Shown here in pieces: positions 33,379 through 42,323 of a stretch of DNA of 43,984 nucleotides. Both the position numbers and the translations under genes were made by a program. The DNA is from Defluviicoccus sp. (lineage in GTDB: Bacteria > Pseudomonadota > Alphaproteobacteria > MPNO01), in assembly GCA_028821395.1 (NCBI GenBank), contig JAPPGP010000007.1:1-43984 (forward strand), read 5' to 3'. The notes beneath the pieces were generated by a model. That model did not search any database, was not told the DNA's origin, and worked only from the letters and a program-made list of their open reading frames with translations. Each line of letters begins with the position of its first letter. The first letter of the stretch is position 1.

Positions 33379-34365
33379 ATGCAACACACGCGTATTTGGC
33401 ATTGTAGTCGAACCCTGATGTTCTCTCTCGTATCTGTGGTTCTGGCTGCTCTAATCATGTTGTCGGGCACGCTACGCGCCGAGGAGCCCCTCTCGCCGAT
33501 ACCGCAGCAGGTCGATGCGGACCCCGAGAAGGTAAGGCTGGGCCGGGCGCTATTCCACGATCCCGCCTTATCCAAGGATGGCACGATATCCTGCGCCAGC
33601 TGTCACGACCTGGCCGCCGGCGGCTCTGACGGACGCAAAATATCCATCGGGATAGAAGGCAGGCCGGGCAAAGTCAACTCGCCGACCGTGTTCAACGCCG
33701 GCATGAACTTCAAACAGTTCTGGGACGGACGGGCGAATACTCTGGAGCAACAAATCGACGGCCCGATCCAATCCTCGTTCGAGATGGGGAGCCTCTGGCC
33801 GGATGTCATCGCGAAGCTCTACCGCGATGCGGACTATCCCAAGCTGTTCAAGAAGATCTATCCCGACGGAATCAATCGGAAGAATGTCAAGAACGCGATT
33901 GCCGAGTTCATAAGGTCTCTAGTCACGCCGAACAGCCGCTTCGACAAGTGGTTGAGCGGCGACGAAAGCGCACTCAGCGCTCTGGAGAAGCGCGGCTATG
34001 CACTGTTCAAGGATTACGGCTGCTCTTCATGCCATCAGGGTGCGAATGTTGGCGGCAACATGTTCCAGGTCTTTGGCGTGCTCAACGACTATTTCAAGAA
34101 GCGAGGCGACATCACAGAGGCCGATCTCGGCCGCTACGTCATCACCGGAAACGACGACGATCGGCACTCCTTCAAGGTCCCGAGCCTCAGGATGGCGGCG
34201 CTCACGCCACCCTATTTGCACGACGGAAACGCGGCGACGCTTCGCGACGCCGTGGACGCGATGTTCGAGTTTCAGTTGGGGCGTGAAGCCCCCGACGAGG
34301 ACAAGGACGCGATCGTCGCGTTCATCAAGACGCTGGTAGGCAAATCCGAGGAGCTATCGAAATGA
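33379..34365 (+). CDS. Di-heme cytochrome c peroxidase (MauG/CcpA family)
   Basis: This periplasmic enzyme family reduces H2O2 using cytochrome c electrons; MauG relatives instead modify proteins. The 328-residue product has a signal peptide (hydrophobic MFSLVSVVLAALIMLSG) ending at about residue 36. It carries two heme c sites, CASCH (71-75) and CSSCH (215-219), and the conserved KVRLGRALFHDP, NSPTVFNAG and KVPSLRMAALTPPYLHDG of bacterial peroxidases. ATG 33379 is preceded by AGGTGGG. It starts next to the tadC stop, and the following kinase gene overlaps its end by four bases (ATGA), so it is embedded in the pilus operon and probably coupled to the kinase. Confidence 0.9.
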   Translation: MQHTRIWHCSRTLMFSLVSVVLAALIMLSGTLRAEEPLSPIPQQVDADPEKVRLGRALFHDPALSKDGTISCASCHDLAAGGSDGRKISIGIEGRPGKVNSPTVFNAGMNFKQFWDGRANTLEQQIDGPIQSSFEMGSLWPDVIAKLYRDADYPKLFKKIYPDGINRKNVKNAIAEFIRSLVTPNSRFDKWLSGDESALSALEKRGYALFKDYGCSSCHQGANVGGNMFQVFGVLNDYFKKRGDITEADLGRYVITGNDDDRHSFKVPSLRMAALTPPYLHDGNAATLRDAVDAMFEFQLGREAPDEDKDAIVAFIKTLVGKSEELSK

Positions 34366-36155
34366 GGTCTGGGGCAGTCATTCTCGGCATCGTGGTCTCC
34401 ACGATCCTGCTCGCTGCAGCCGGCGCGCTCTACGTGTTGGCCAGCAACAACAATGGACAACACTACCGCCAGACGATCGACCTGGTGCGCCAGATACAGC
34501 TTGTCTCCTCCGAGTGGAGCATGGAAATCACGCGCGTCAGGTCCAACCCCTTCGCCGATTTCGATTCGCTGGCCGCCTTTATTCCACGAATGGGGCGGCT
34601 GAAGGAGGATCTCTCGGACACCGCCCAGCGCATACCCGGCCTTCCCGATCGGCTCGCCAGCGACATCCAGGCCTATGTCAACGCCGTCGAAGCGAAGGAG
34701 GAACGGGTTGAGCGCTTCAAGACCGGGTATGCGGTTGTCCGCAATTCCAAGCGATACCTTCCGCTGGCTGCAACCAACGTGCTGCGCCAGGCACAGGACT
34801 CCAAAGAAGATGTCTTGGTTCGCAACGTCTCGAGCCTGATCCGCGATGTGAACCTGTACGTGGCGCGGCCCACCGACACTTCCCAGTCTCGGCTGATCGG
34901 CGAGATGAAGGAGCTTCGTGAAGCCAGTGTCGCCTACCCGCCATCCCTCGCCAACCCGTTGGCCAATCTTCTTTCGCATGCCGAGGTGCTCGTCGACAAG
35001 CAGGGCCCCACGGAAGACCTCTTCGAGAAGGCAACGTCCAACCGGATCTCCGATCTTACGGGCCAGCTGACCGGCAACCTCGAATTCGAGCTCGGCAGGA
35101 AGATGGTGCTCGCCACCTATTACGAGCGTGGCAGCCTGGCTGCGGTCGGACTGCTCGTCCTGTTCTGGATCTTGCTGGCGATACAGCAGAGAGCGCGGAG
35201 CGGCCCGGCGACAGTGGAGGTCGTGTCTCAGCCTTCCCCGCCCTCGCCGGATGCCGCCCCCGCCCAGGTTTCGCCGGACCCTGAGCCGCAGCCCGTTGCC
35301 GCCGCGGAGAGCCCTGCGGCCGATCCGCAGCCGGTCGTCCCGGCCCCTGTGTCGGCAAAGCCGACGGGTATCCCCGCCACCGTCAGCTCGGCTCCGGCCG
35401 ACTCCGACCCGCAAGCCGAGCTCGCGCACGCATTTCTCGTCAAATGTATCGCCGGGACCCTCGCGGCCTCGGCGGATGAGATCGCCGGCCGGATGGACTA
35501 TCTCCGACGGACGCAACAAAAGATACGCGAGGTGCTGCACAACAGCGACGCGCCCATGGAGCTGCCCGAGGGCGACGATCTGAGCGACGAGATCGAGGCA
35601 ATTTCCGCGATTGCCTCCAGCGTGAGTCAGAAGATGAACGGATTCGCCGACCTCGCGAAACGGCTCGACGCTCTCACGAACGACACGGGGAACGACCTGG
35701 AACGGAGCATGATCGACATCAATTCCTGCGTCGAAGAGGTTCTCGCGGAGGGCACAGGACAGAATGATGCGACCGTCGTGAGGAACCTTGGCGAGATCCC
35801 GGAGATATTCGCCTCGAAGACTGAGTTCCATCTGCTCTTGACGGAAATCGTCAATAATTCTCTGCTCGCCATTGGCGGGTTGGAAGACAGAAAGGGCATC
35901 GTCAAGATCGACACGGCCCGGAAGAACGACGAAATCCTGATAACCGTCATCGACAACGGTACCGGCATCAGCCCCGAGCGCAGGATGAATATCTTCAAGC
36001 CGTTTTACACTTCCCGCGACGGAGCGATGGGACTCGGCCTTACCCTGGCTGGCCACCTTGTCAGGAAGTACGAGGGCGTGATCAAGATAAACTCCCTGCC
36101 GGGCCAGGGAACGGTAGCGCGCATCACCCTGCCCGCCGGAATTTCCGGTCCTTGA
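34362..36155 (+). CDS. Membrane sensor histidine kinase with helical periplasmic domain (DAHL-like)
   Basis: The 597-residue protein has a first membrane helix (7-28), an all-helical periplasmic domain of about 220 residues resembling DAHL-type sensor domains, and a second membrane helix (about 256-274). A long proline/alanine-rich linker (285-345), a coiled-coil segment and a well-preserved HATPase domain follow (TEIVNNSLLAIGG, VIDNGTGISPERR, KPFYTSRDGAMGLGL, LPGQGTVARITLP). I see no standard H-box; the histidine in AHAFLVKC near 358 is the best candidate, so phosphotransfer needs proof. No response regulator gene is adjacent. The start overlaps the peroxidase gene stop, so the kinase may read the peroxidase's redox or ligand state. 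Confidence 0.82.
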   Translation: MRSGAVILGIVVSTILLAAAGALYVLASNNNGQHYRQTIDLVRQIQLVSSEWSMEITRVRSNPFADFDSLAAFIPRMGRLKEDLSDTAQRIPGLPDRLASDIQAYVNAVEAKEERVERFKTGYAVVRNSKRYLPLAATNVLRQAQDSKEDVLVRNVSSLIRDVNLYVARPTDTSQSRLIGEMKELREASVAYPPSLANPLANLLSHAEVLVDKQGPTEDLFEKATSNRISDLTGQLTGNLEFELGRKMVLATYYERGSLAAVGLLVLFWILLAIQQRARSGPATVEVVSQPSPPSPDAAPAQVSPDPEPQPVAAAESPAADPQPVVPAPVSAKPTGIPATVSSAPADSDPQAELAHAFLVKCIAGTLAASADEIAGRMDYLRRTQQKIREVLHNSDAPMELPEGDDLSDEIEAISAIASSVSQKMNGFADLAKRLDALTNDTGNDLERSMIDINSCVEEVLAEGTGQNDATVVRNLGEIPEIFASKTEFHLLLTEIVNNSLLAIGGLEDRKGIVKIDTARKNDEILITVIDNGTGISPERRMNIFKPFYTSRDGAMGLGLTLAGHLVRKYEGVIKINSLPGQGTVARITLPAGISGP

Positions 36156-36317
36156 ACGCGTTCGATGCCAAGCGCTGGAAGATGTAGCGGACAGACAGGT
36201 CCACGCGGTCGCAATCCGGCGAGGCAGTCTTGTCGTATCGGAAAGGCTTCCGGCGAGAGAGCGTGCGTGGAGCAGTTGCGATAACACACCCGACCATTGA
36301 ACCGAGGGCATAATCCG

Positions 36318-37637
36318 ATGACCTCTCTCCCGCGTCGCAGCAGAACCATGCGCATGCAGCTCGCCGTTAGCGCGACCCTGAGCGTCGTGCTGCCAATCGT
36401 CCTCACGGGCGGGCTCACGTTCTTTCTGCTGACTTATCATCTCGACGTCATAGAGACCAGTTTCGAACGGACGCGGGACACGGTGACCAACGACATCGCT
36501 CGAACGGATCTGTTGGCGCGAGCCGGCGATACCGCCCGCCAGATCGATGCGTTCCTCGTCACCCGCATCGTGGAGGCCAAGGGCTGGGCCTTGGCAGACG
36601 TCGTGGTCAATGCCGCTCGCGCGGCCTCCGCCAGGTACGAGGCCGAAGGGCTCGCGAACGAGGCCATCGACGAAGTCGAAAACCGATTTCGAATTTCGAA
36701 AAGCCCCGGTCTGTGGCCGGAAGCGGAGCGCTATTTGCGTCAGCAAGTCGGCGCTTCGCCTTACTTCGCCGAGATCTTCTTCACCGACAGGAACGGCTTC
36801 AACGTCGCGCTGACCAATCCTACAAGCGATTTCGTTCAGTCCGACGAGCCCTGGTGGCAAAATGCCTGGAGCCAAGGATTCGCGGTTGGCGAGGTCGAAT
36901 ACGACAAATCCGCGGGAGTGTGGTCGGTCGACATTTCCGTCCGCATCGACCAGCCGGACGTCGGCGAGCCCATCGGCGTCATGAAAACGGTGCTGGCGAT
37001 TGAACCGGTCCAGAAAATCGCTGACAGCACTGCGCAGCTCATTCCGGGCGGACGGGTGCAGATATCGACCGGACGAGGCGATTTGATTGCGGAAACGAGC
37101 TCGGGCCACGCGCGGGAACGCATCATGAATAGCGAGGCGAACCTGAAGGAGCACGGCGATCCGTCGGTGCGCGAAAGCTTCGGTGCGCAGCAAACGGGGT
37201 TTGCCAGAGACGATCAGTGGTTGACGGGTTATGCGCGCAGCGGCGGCCGCGAAACATATGCCGCCGCCGCCAGCCGATTCGCGGGCTTCGACTGGATCGT
37301 CATCGTGCAAAAGCCTGTCTCCGCGATCGACGAGCCCATCACCGCGCTACGCAGTATCGATGACGCGATGCGAGATTGGCGCCTCTTGCTGGGCTTGGCC
37401 ATGTGTGCCATGGCGATCCTCTCCATGGTGCTGGCGGTGGCTTTCTCGCTGGGTGCCGCGCGCCGCTATGCAGCCGCATTGAACGCTATTGGCGAGATGG
37501 CGGAACGTTCTGCCCGGGGAGAGAGGGTGAGCCCGGCGGCAATCGAGAACCCGGAAGAGATGGTCCGCGTGAACGAGGCGGTCCATCGCCTCAGCCAGGC
37601 CTTTCACCACCCGCCTCGCGACAGGCAATTCGGCTAG
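36318..37637 (+). CDS. Cache-HAMP membrane sensor without output domain
   Basis: The protein has 439 residues with a first membrane helix (about 14-38), a periplasmic dCache-like domain (about 40-345; YFAEIFFTDRNGFNVALTNP, DEPWWQNAW, VWSVDISVRI, IGVMKTVLAI), a second membrane helix (about 353-377) and a HAMP-like stretch ending near 430. Nothing follows, so it has neither a methyl-accepting nor a kinase domain. Proteins like this may bind a ligand and act on the neighbouring kinase or peroxidase in the membrane. ATG 36318 is preceded by GAGGG. It lies 162 bases after the kinase and is followed by the CpaA gene 165 bases later. Confidence 0.8.
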   Translation: MTSLPRRSRTMRMQLAVSATLSVVLPIVLTGGLTFFLLTYHLDVIETSFERTRDTVTNDIARTDLLARAGDTARQIDAFLVTRIVEAKGWALADVVVNAARAASARYEAEGLANEAIDEVENRFRISKSPGLWPEAERYLRQQVGASPYFAEIFFTDRNGFNVALTNPTSDFVQSDEPWWQNAWSQGFAVGEVEYDKSAGVWSVDISVRIDQPDVGEPIGVMKTVLAIEPVQKIADSTAQLIPGGRVQISTGRGDLIAETSSGHARERIMNSEANLKEHGDPSVRESFGAQQTGFARDDQWLTGYARSGGRETYAAAASRFAGFDWIVIVQKPVSAIDEPITALRSIDDAMRDWRLLLGLAMCAMAILSMVLAVAFSLGAARRYAAALNAIGEMAERSARGERVSPAAIENPEEMVRVNEAVHRLSQAFHHPPRDRQFG

Positions 37638-37802
37638 CTCGGATGCCAGGCCGCCACCCCCTCGTGCCGCGAAGCCGCCGCCCGACGCCGGGCAACCCGC
37701 CGGGCAGGGCATTCACCTCTGCGATCGCCGTGGGGCGGGGACGGTTTGGCGCGGAATTGCCGCTTCGGGTCGCGGCGAAGGAGATTGCCGGGAGGCGTCG
37801 AG

Positions 37803-38276
37803 ATGTGGATTGCGTGTCTGGCGGAATGGGGCGCGGCGGGGCTGTTCGTCGTCGCCGCGGCCGCCGATCTGCGCCGGCGCCGGATTCCCAACGTCGTTCC
37901 CGCATTGTTGCTGGCTGTCTTCGCGGTCTACGTGGCGGCCGGAGGCCTGCTTCTCATCGCGTCGCCGTGGCAACACCTCGCTATCGGGGCCGCCCTTCTG
38001 GCCGTTGGCTTCGTGCTTTACTTGAGCCGCCAATTCGGAGCGGGCGACGCGAAGTTGATCGCGGTTGCCGGGCTGTGGGTAGGCCCGGCCGAGCTGAGCT
38101 CCTTCCTGCTGGGGCTCGCCGTGTGCGCCCTGACGCTGAGCCTGTGCGCCCTGCTGCCTCACGCCCGCCTTCGCGCCATGCGGTCCGAGCTTCCCTTTGC
38201 GGTCGCCATCGTGCCGCCCACGCTCTGGGTCATCGTCCCGCGGGCCCTGTCACGAGAGGTTCTTGGCGCGATTTGA
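37803..38276 (+). CDS. cpaA: Prepilin peptidase CpaA/TadV
   Basis: This inner-membrane aspartic peptidase removes the leader of Flp and the pseudopilins. The 157-residue protein has about five hydrophobic helices. The catalytic aspartates are in AAADLRRRRIPN (about residue 22) and in the FGAGDAKL motif (about 82), matching the A24 family. The N-methylation domain of PilD is absent, as expected for TadV. ATG 37803 follows GGGAGG by 7 bases, although the frame extends upstream. Its separation from flp by 16 kb within the same locus is compatible with Tad gene arrangements. Confidence 0.88.
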   Translation: MWIACLAEWGAAGLFVVAAAADLRRRRIPNVVPALLLAVFAVYVAAGGLLLIASPWQHLAIGAALLAVGFVLYLSRQFGAGDAKLIAVAGLWVGPAELSSFLLGLAVCALTLSLCALLPHARLRAMRSELPFAVAIVPPTLWVIVPRALSREVLGAI

Positions 38277-38507
38277 CGAGATTGTTCCATGCCCTCCACG
38301 GGCGGTTCATGCGGCGCGGGGACGGGCCCCGTTGGCGACGCAACCGAGACACGGGACAGCCGTCGCGTCGGGAAGCGGCCCCCGGCCGACAAATCGCCTT
38401 TCGCGGATCCTGTCCCTATCCGCCGGCCCCGATGACGGGGCGCGGCTGACGATGCCCCGGAAGAAACGACGTTCGCCGAGAGACGGGCCACGAGGAGAGA
38501 GCCCCAG
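38277..38507. other. Intergenic stretch between cpaA and cpaB
   Basis: These 231 bases hold no convincing gene or clear terminator. GGAG at about 38493 serves as the cpaB ribosome binding site. A short GC-rich palindrome near 38315-38340 is not followed by Ts. Confidence 0.35.
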
Positions 38508-40259
38508 ATGCGCCGATACCGGACAGTGATCATATTGCTCCTCCTGATCGTCGTACCATTGGCGGTCGCCGTGGTAGCCGCGCGCTTCCTGTTGCCGGGC
38601 GATGCCGGAAAGACGGCGCAATCCCCGACCGAGCCCGCGGTCGCGGCCGCGCCGCCGTCGGCCAAGGAGACGGAGCGGCGCTCGGTCATCGCGGCGGCGC
38701 GGGCCCTGCCGGTGGGGACGCTTCTGGCGGAAATGGACTTGATCGAGATGGACATCGACGCGGATGGCTTGCAGTCCGCTCACATCCTCGTCGACGAACG
38801 CATGACACCGGCTGCGCTGCGCGGCCATGCGGTGCGGGAGCCGGTGGCCGCCGGCACGCCGCTCACCTGGTCGGCGATCGTCGGGCCAGGCCAGAGGGGT
38901 TTCCTGGCTGCCGCCCTGGGGCCGGGCACGCGTGCCGTCACCATTCGGCTGGGAGAGGGGGCGCGGTTCGCCGGGCTCATCGACCCGGGCGACCGGGTGG
39001 ACGTCATCCTGACGGCAAAGCTGCGGCTGCTCGACGGCACCGATACCGTGGTTGCGCGCACGATATTGGAGGATGTCCGGGTGGTCGCCGTTGACCGGCG
39101 GGTTCTGAGTACCGTCGTATCGGCTGGAGGCGAAGAGAAGGTGACACGCGGAGAGATCGTCACCGCCACACTTGAGGTGTCGCCGGAGGAGGCCAACCGC
39201 CTGGCCCTCGGCGAACGCGAAGGCACCCTCGCCCTTGCAGTCCGTTCCCTGGAAGCCACCCGAAGCGGCCGCGGCCGGACAATGCTGATGAAAGAGCTCA
39301 TTTCGCCACCCGTTGTGAAGACCGCACCCGAGAAGCCCCCGGCACCTCCCGCACTGAGTATGGTTCTCCTCGCCGCCGGAGAATTGCCGGCCGGGACGCT
39401 TCTGAGAGCGGAGCATCTGAGGGGGATCGCGCTGCCGCCGTCCGAGATCCGCCAGGGGGAGATCCTGGCCGACGCGAGAGGGGTGGACGCATTGAGCGGC
39501 TATGCGGTGCGCGAGCCTCTGGCAGCGGGAACGCGACTCACCTGGTCGGCGCTTCTCGCCCCCGGTCAACGGGGGTTCCTCGCAGCCGTGCTGAAGCCGG
39601 GCACCCGTGCCATGACCATCCGCCTGGGCGAAGCGGCGCGTCAGGCCGGGCTGATCGGCGCGGGCGATCGAGTCGACGTAATCTTGACGGCCGAGACGAC
39701 CGGCGACGGCTCTTCGCCGAGAGTCTTGACGCGAAGGATCGTCGAGGATGTGCGCGTCGTTGCGATCGACCTTCCCGGACCGAAGCGCCCGGCCCTCCCG
39801 GCGGACGGCCAAGCCGACCCCGCCAAGGCGCTGACCGCGACGCTGGAGGTCTCTCCGTCCCAGGCCGACCGACTGGCGCTGGGACAGCGCGAGGGCACCC
39901 TGTCGCTGGCGGTGCGTTCGCGCGGCGAAGCCTCCGACCAGGGCGCAAGTCGGGGGACGGTCGACCTGTCCGATCTGCTCTCGCTGCCAGGGGAGAAAGA
40001 GAAAGACGCAGGCGATCTCGAACCGGCGACCGAGGAGATCGAGAGCCCGCGCTCGGAAACCCAGCAATCGGTGCTGGCGCCGGAGAAGAAGGTCCTGGTG
40101 ATCCGCGGCAGCGAGCACACCGAGCACATATTTCTCCCGCCGGGCGCGAATCGAGGGCTGGGCGACACCGGTGGGAGCATCGCCGGCCCCCGTCAGGAGG
40201 GCCGCAGGAATCGTGGCGGATCGCGGCCGGAGGGAGACCGGGCGGTCGTGCCGGAATGA
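38508..40259 (+). CDS. CpaB/RcpC-like periplasmic protein with duplicated SAF unit
   Basis: CpaB/RcpC proteins carry a SAF domain and sit in the periplasm, linking the secretin to the wall. The usual length is about 260-320 residues; this protein has 583 because the whole unit is tandemly repeated. After one membrane helix (7-28), copy A spans about 60-247 and copy B about 282-471. Each contains GHAVREPVAAGTPLTWSA or a close variant, then PGTRA-x-TIRLGE, GDRVDVILTA, EDVRVVA and TLEVSP. A charged C-terminal tail of 110 residues follows. The DNA of the two copies is also recognisably similar, so the duplication is not ancient. GGAG precedes the ATG. The next gene starts 22 bases after the stop. 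Confidence 0.88.
   Translation: MRRYRTVIILLLLIVVPLAVAVVAARFLLPGDAGKTAQSPTEPAVAAAPPSAKETERRSVIAAARALPVGTLLAEMDLIEMDIDADGLQSAHILVDERMTPAALRGHAVREPVAAGTPLTWSAIVGPGQRGFLAAALGPGTRAVTIRLGEGARFAGLIDPGDRVDVILTAKLRLLDGTDTVVARTILEDVRVVAVDRRVLSTVVSAGGEEKVTRGEIVTATLEVSPEEANRLALGEREGTLALAVRSLEATRSGRGRTMLMKELISPPVVKTAPEKPPAPPALSMVLLAAGELPAGTLLRAEHLRGIALPPSEIRQGEILADARGVDALSGYAVREPLAAGTRLTWSALLAPGQRGFLAAVLKPGTRAMTIRLGEAARQAGLIGAGDRVDVILTAETTGDGSSPRVLTRRIVEDVRVVAIDLPGPKRPALPADGQADPAKALTATLEVSPSQADRLALGQREGTLSLAVRSRGEASDQGASRGTVDLSDLLSLPGEKEKDAGDLEPATEEIESPRSETQQSVLAPEKKVLVIRGSEHTEHIFLPPGANRGLGDTGGSIAGPRQEGRRNRGGSRPEGDRAVVPE
38817..39018 (+). repeat. Internal repeat copy A in cpaB
   Basis: This is the most conserved part of the first SAF-RcpC unit. 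The same pattern recurs at 39496-39694, sharing long stretches such as CTCACCTGGTCGGCG and GCCGGGCTGATC-like segments, about three quarters identical by eye. Confidence 0.7.
39496..39694 (+). repeat. Internal repeat copy B in cpaB
   Basis: This is the second copy of the SAF-RcpC unit core, aligned with 38817-39018 over its whole length. Identity is estimated by eye, not by alignment. Confidence 0.7.
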
Positions 40260-40281
40260 CACGCACGCGTGGAGCAATCGC

Positions 40282-42258
40282 ATGGAGGGAGAAGTGAATT
40301 CCGCCCAACTATTCACACTGGCGGTTACGGCGCTTCCCGCAGCGACAAGAGATCGCTTGGATGGGGCGGCGCCGCTGGATTGGGGGATCCTGGAGAATCC
40401 CCAGACCGGCGAGGCGATGGCGGACGCGGTCCAGGAGCACCGTCCGTTGCCGCAAACTGTGGAGAGTCTCGTGCAGCGTCTCGTCGAAGACGTTGGCGTG
40501 GTCCCCCAAGATCTCGCGGCCGGCGTGGAACGCGCCGCAGCGGTGGGCAGATGGATTCGGGACGCGTCGCTGGAGCCCGATGGCGAGAGTTACCGGGTCC
40601 GGGATCACCGAAGCGGCCGGGTCCATGCGGGTATCCGGCCGGAGGCGGTTGCCGGGTACGCCACGCTCGCGCTCGAGCTCGCGACCGCCGTAGCCGAGGC
40701 CGCGGAGCGTTGGATCCGGGCAGGCGGCCGACACAGCGCCGCGGTTGCCGACGATGCCAGTGCGCTCGATCGCTGCGCAGCCCTTATGAGCGCGCGGCTG
40801 CAATCGCGGTGCGGCACCGATTCCGGGCAGGTCGCGACCTCGACTGTCGCCAATACGCTCAGCGACGCCTGGAATTCGCAGAGTCTGCAAACGCGTGAGG
40901 AGCTCTCCACAGGGCTCAGGCTGCACACCGCATATGCGGCGTATCCGCCCCGGAAACGGTACTTGTCGCCAATTTCCAGCTATCGCCTGCACGCATACGA
41001 TCTCGGCGAAATCCGTTGGCTGCGCGCGCTCGCGGAACGTGCCAACTCGGGCACCGGCATCGATGCGGACGAACATGTCCCACCGCGAAGGACCGCCTGG
41101 CCGGATCGGACGCCTGAAGCCATGGGCGGCAGGGTAGCGCCGATGACGGGCGAACCCGCGTCGCCACCCGACCTGCATGCGGAGGCAAGAACCGAGGAGA
41201 TCGCGATTGCGGATCCCGACTCCGACGATCTGGCCCTGGGCAGGCAGCTCGCGGAGCTGGAGCGGGCGGCGAGCGGCGGTCTTGCCTTCGTCGGTGCGGC
41301 GGACGAAACGACGTTCCCGGAGGCCTCGACACTTGGATCGGCGGAGCCGGACGTCCCGCTCGATCTGACTGCGTTGCAAGCGGAAATCGGGGGCGGAACG
41401 CAGATCGGGCCGCGGCTGGGATTGGGCAGCGACAATCGCGACATCGACCGCGAGCTCTCCAGGCTCGAAGACGCCGCATCGCGATTTGACGGTACCGTGA
41501 GAAGGCGGATGGCGGAATCCTACGGCATCGGGGTCACACAGGCGCTGACGCGGCTCCGCGATCCCCGGGAAAAGGAGGCGGTGCGGAACGAAATATCGAA
41601 GACCGTTTCCGAACAACGCGCGCCCTTATGGATAGAAGATCTCGCGGCCATCCTGTTAATCGATGCCGGTGCCGAAACCGACGAGGGGTTGCGTACGGAG
41701 GGTCTGCAGCTCGATTCCTCCGGCGATCGGAATGGCGGTTATCTGGCTACGCAGCCCGAAACAGGGCTCGATGCACATCTCTCGCTCCCAGGCCTCCTGA
41801 GACAAGTGCATTTGGGACTCGACTATGTGGACACGGTCTCGGCAGCGTTGCACGCGCTGCGGCATGCAGGCAAGGAAGCCGGCTGGACCCTGACCGAGCA
41901 AGGCGCCGCCAGCGCTCAGCTCGAAGAGAGCGAGCGCGACAAGCTGGAGGCCGCGCAGCAAATCGAACGCGCGTTGGACCGCATTGTCCATGCGCGCGTA
42001 CTCCCGGGTCGCGCACCCACCGCCCTTGAAGAGGCTTCGATGTTGGCGGATGCCCTCACGGCGGTGGGCCCGCCGGTGCGCGCATCCGCCGGCTGGCCGG
42101 GCTCGGAGGAAACGCCAAATGGGCGGAGACCCGGGGATGTCGCGCGAATGGCCGCGGTCGCGCAAGCGTTGCATGACGACGTGAGGTCGATTTCGAACCG
42201 GCTGATCGCTGGCCAGCTGGCGGATGACGAACCGCCTGCCGACCGACCGCTGGGTTAG
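40282..42258 (+). CDS. Large protein of unknown function in the cpaB operon
   Basis: I recognise no family for this 658-residue protein. It has no signal peptide or membrane helix, so it is probably cytoplasmic. It is alpha-helical and rich in Ala, Arg, Glu and Leu, with possible coiled-coil segments near residues 540-575. A less ordered acidic and proline-rich middle part (about 270-400) separates an N-terminal helical half from a C-terminal helical half. Start ATG 40282 has GGAGC upstream; GTG 40294 directly follows GGAGGGA and may be the true start (four residues shorter). It lies 22 bases after cpaB and 65 bases before the TPR-SPOR gene, so it is probably part of the pilus apparatus. It has strong coding bias and no frameshifts. 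Confidence 0.7.
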   Translation: MEGEVNSAQLFTLAVTALPAATRDRLDGAAPLDWGILENPQTGEAMADAVQEHRPLPQTVESLVQRLVEDVGVVPQDLAAGVERAAAVGRWIRDASLEPDGESYRVRDHRSGRVHAGIRPEAVAGYATLALELATAVAEAAERWIRAGGRHSAAVADDASALDRCAALMSARLQSRCGTDSGQVATSTVANTLSDAWNSQSLQTREELSTGLRLHTAYAAYPPRKRYLSPISSYRLHAYDLGEIRWLRALAERANSGTGIDADEHVPPRRTAWPDRTPEAMGGRVAPMTGEPASPPDLHAEARTEEIAIADPDSDDLALGRQLAELERAASGGLAFVGAADETTFPEASTLGSAEPDVPLDLTALQAEIGGGTQIGPRLGLGSDNRDIDRELSRLEDAASRFDGTVRRRMAESYGIGVTQALTRLRDPREKEAVRNEISKTVSEQRAPLWIEDLAAILLIDAGAETDEGLRTEGLQLDSSGDRNGGYLATQPETGLDAHLSLPGLLRQVHLGLDYVDTVSAALHALRHAGKEAGWTLTEQGAASAQLEESERDKLEAAQQIERALDRIVHARVLPGRAPTALEEASMLADALTAVGPPVRASAGWPGSEETPNGRRPGDVARMAAVAQALHDDVRSISNRLIAGQLADDEPPADRPLG

Positions 42259-42323
42259 GACCGGGCGGCATTCATGGGCACTGCCGGCAGACTGTCGAGA
42301 CGTCCGGCGGCAAGGGAGTCCAC

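Noticed and set aside
34272..37310. Very long open frame on the minus strand, about 1000 codons, antisense to the peroxidase and kinase genes
   Set aside because: In GC-rich DNA long antisense frames arise from the bias of the real genes. The product shows no family likeness, whereas the plus strand carries clear domains.
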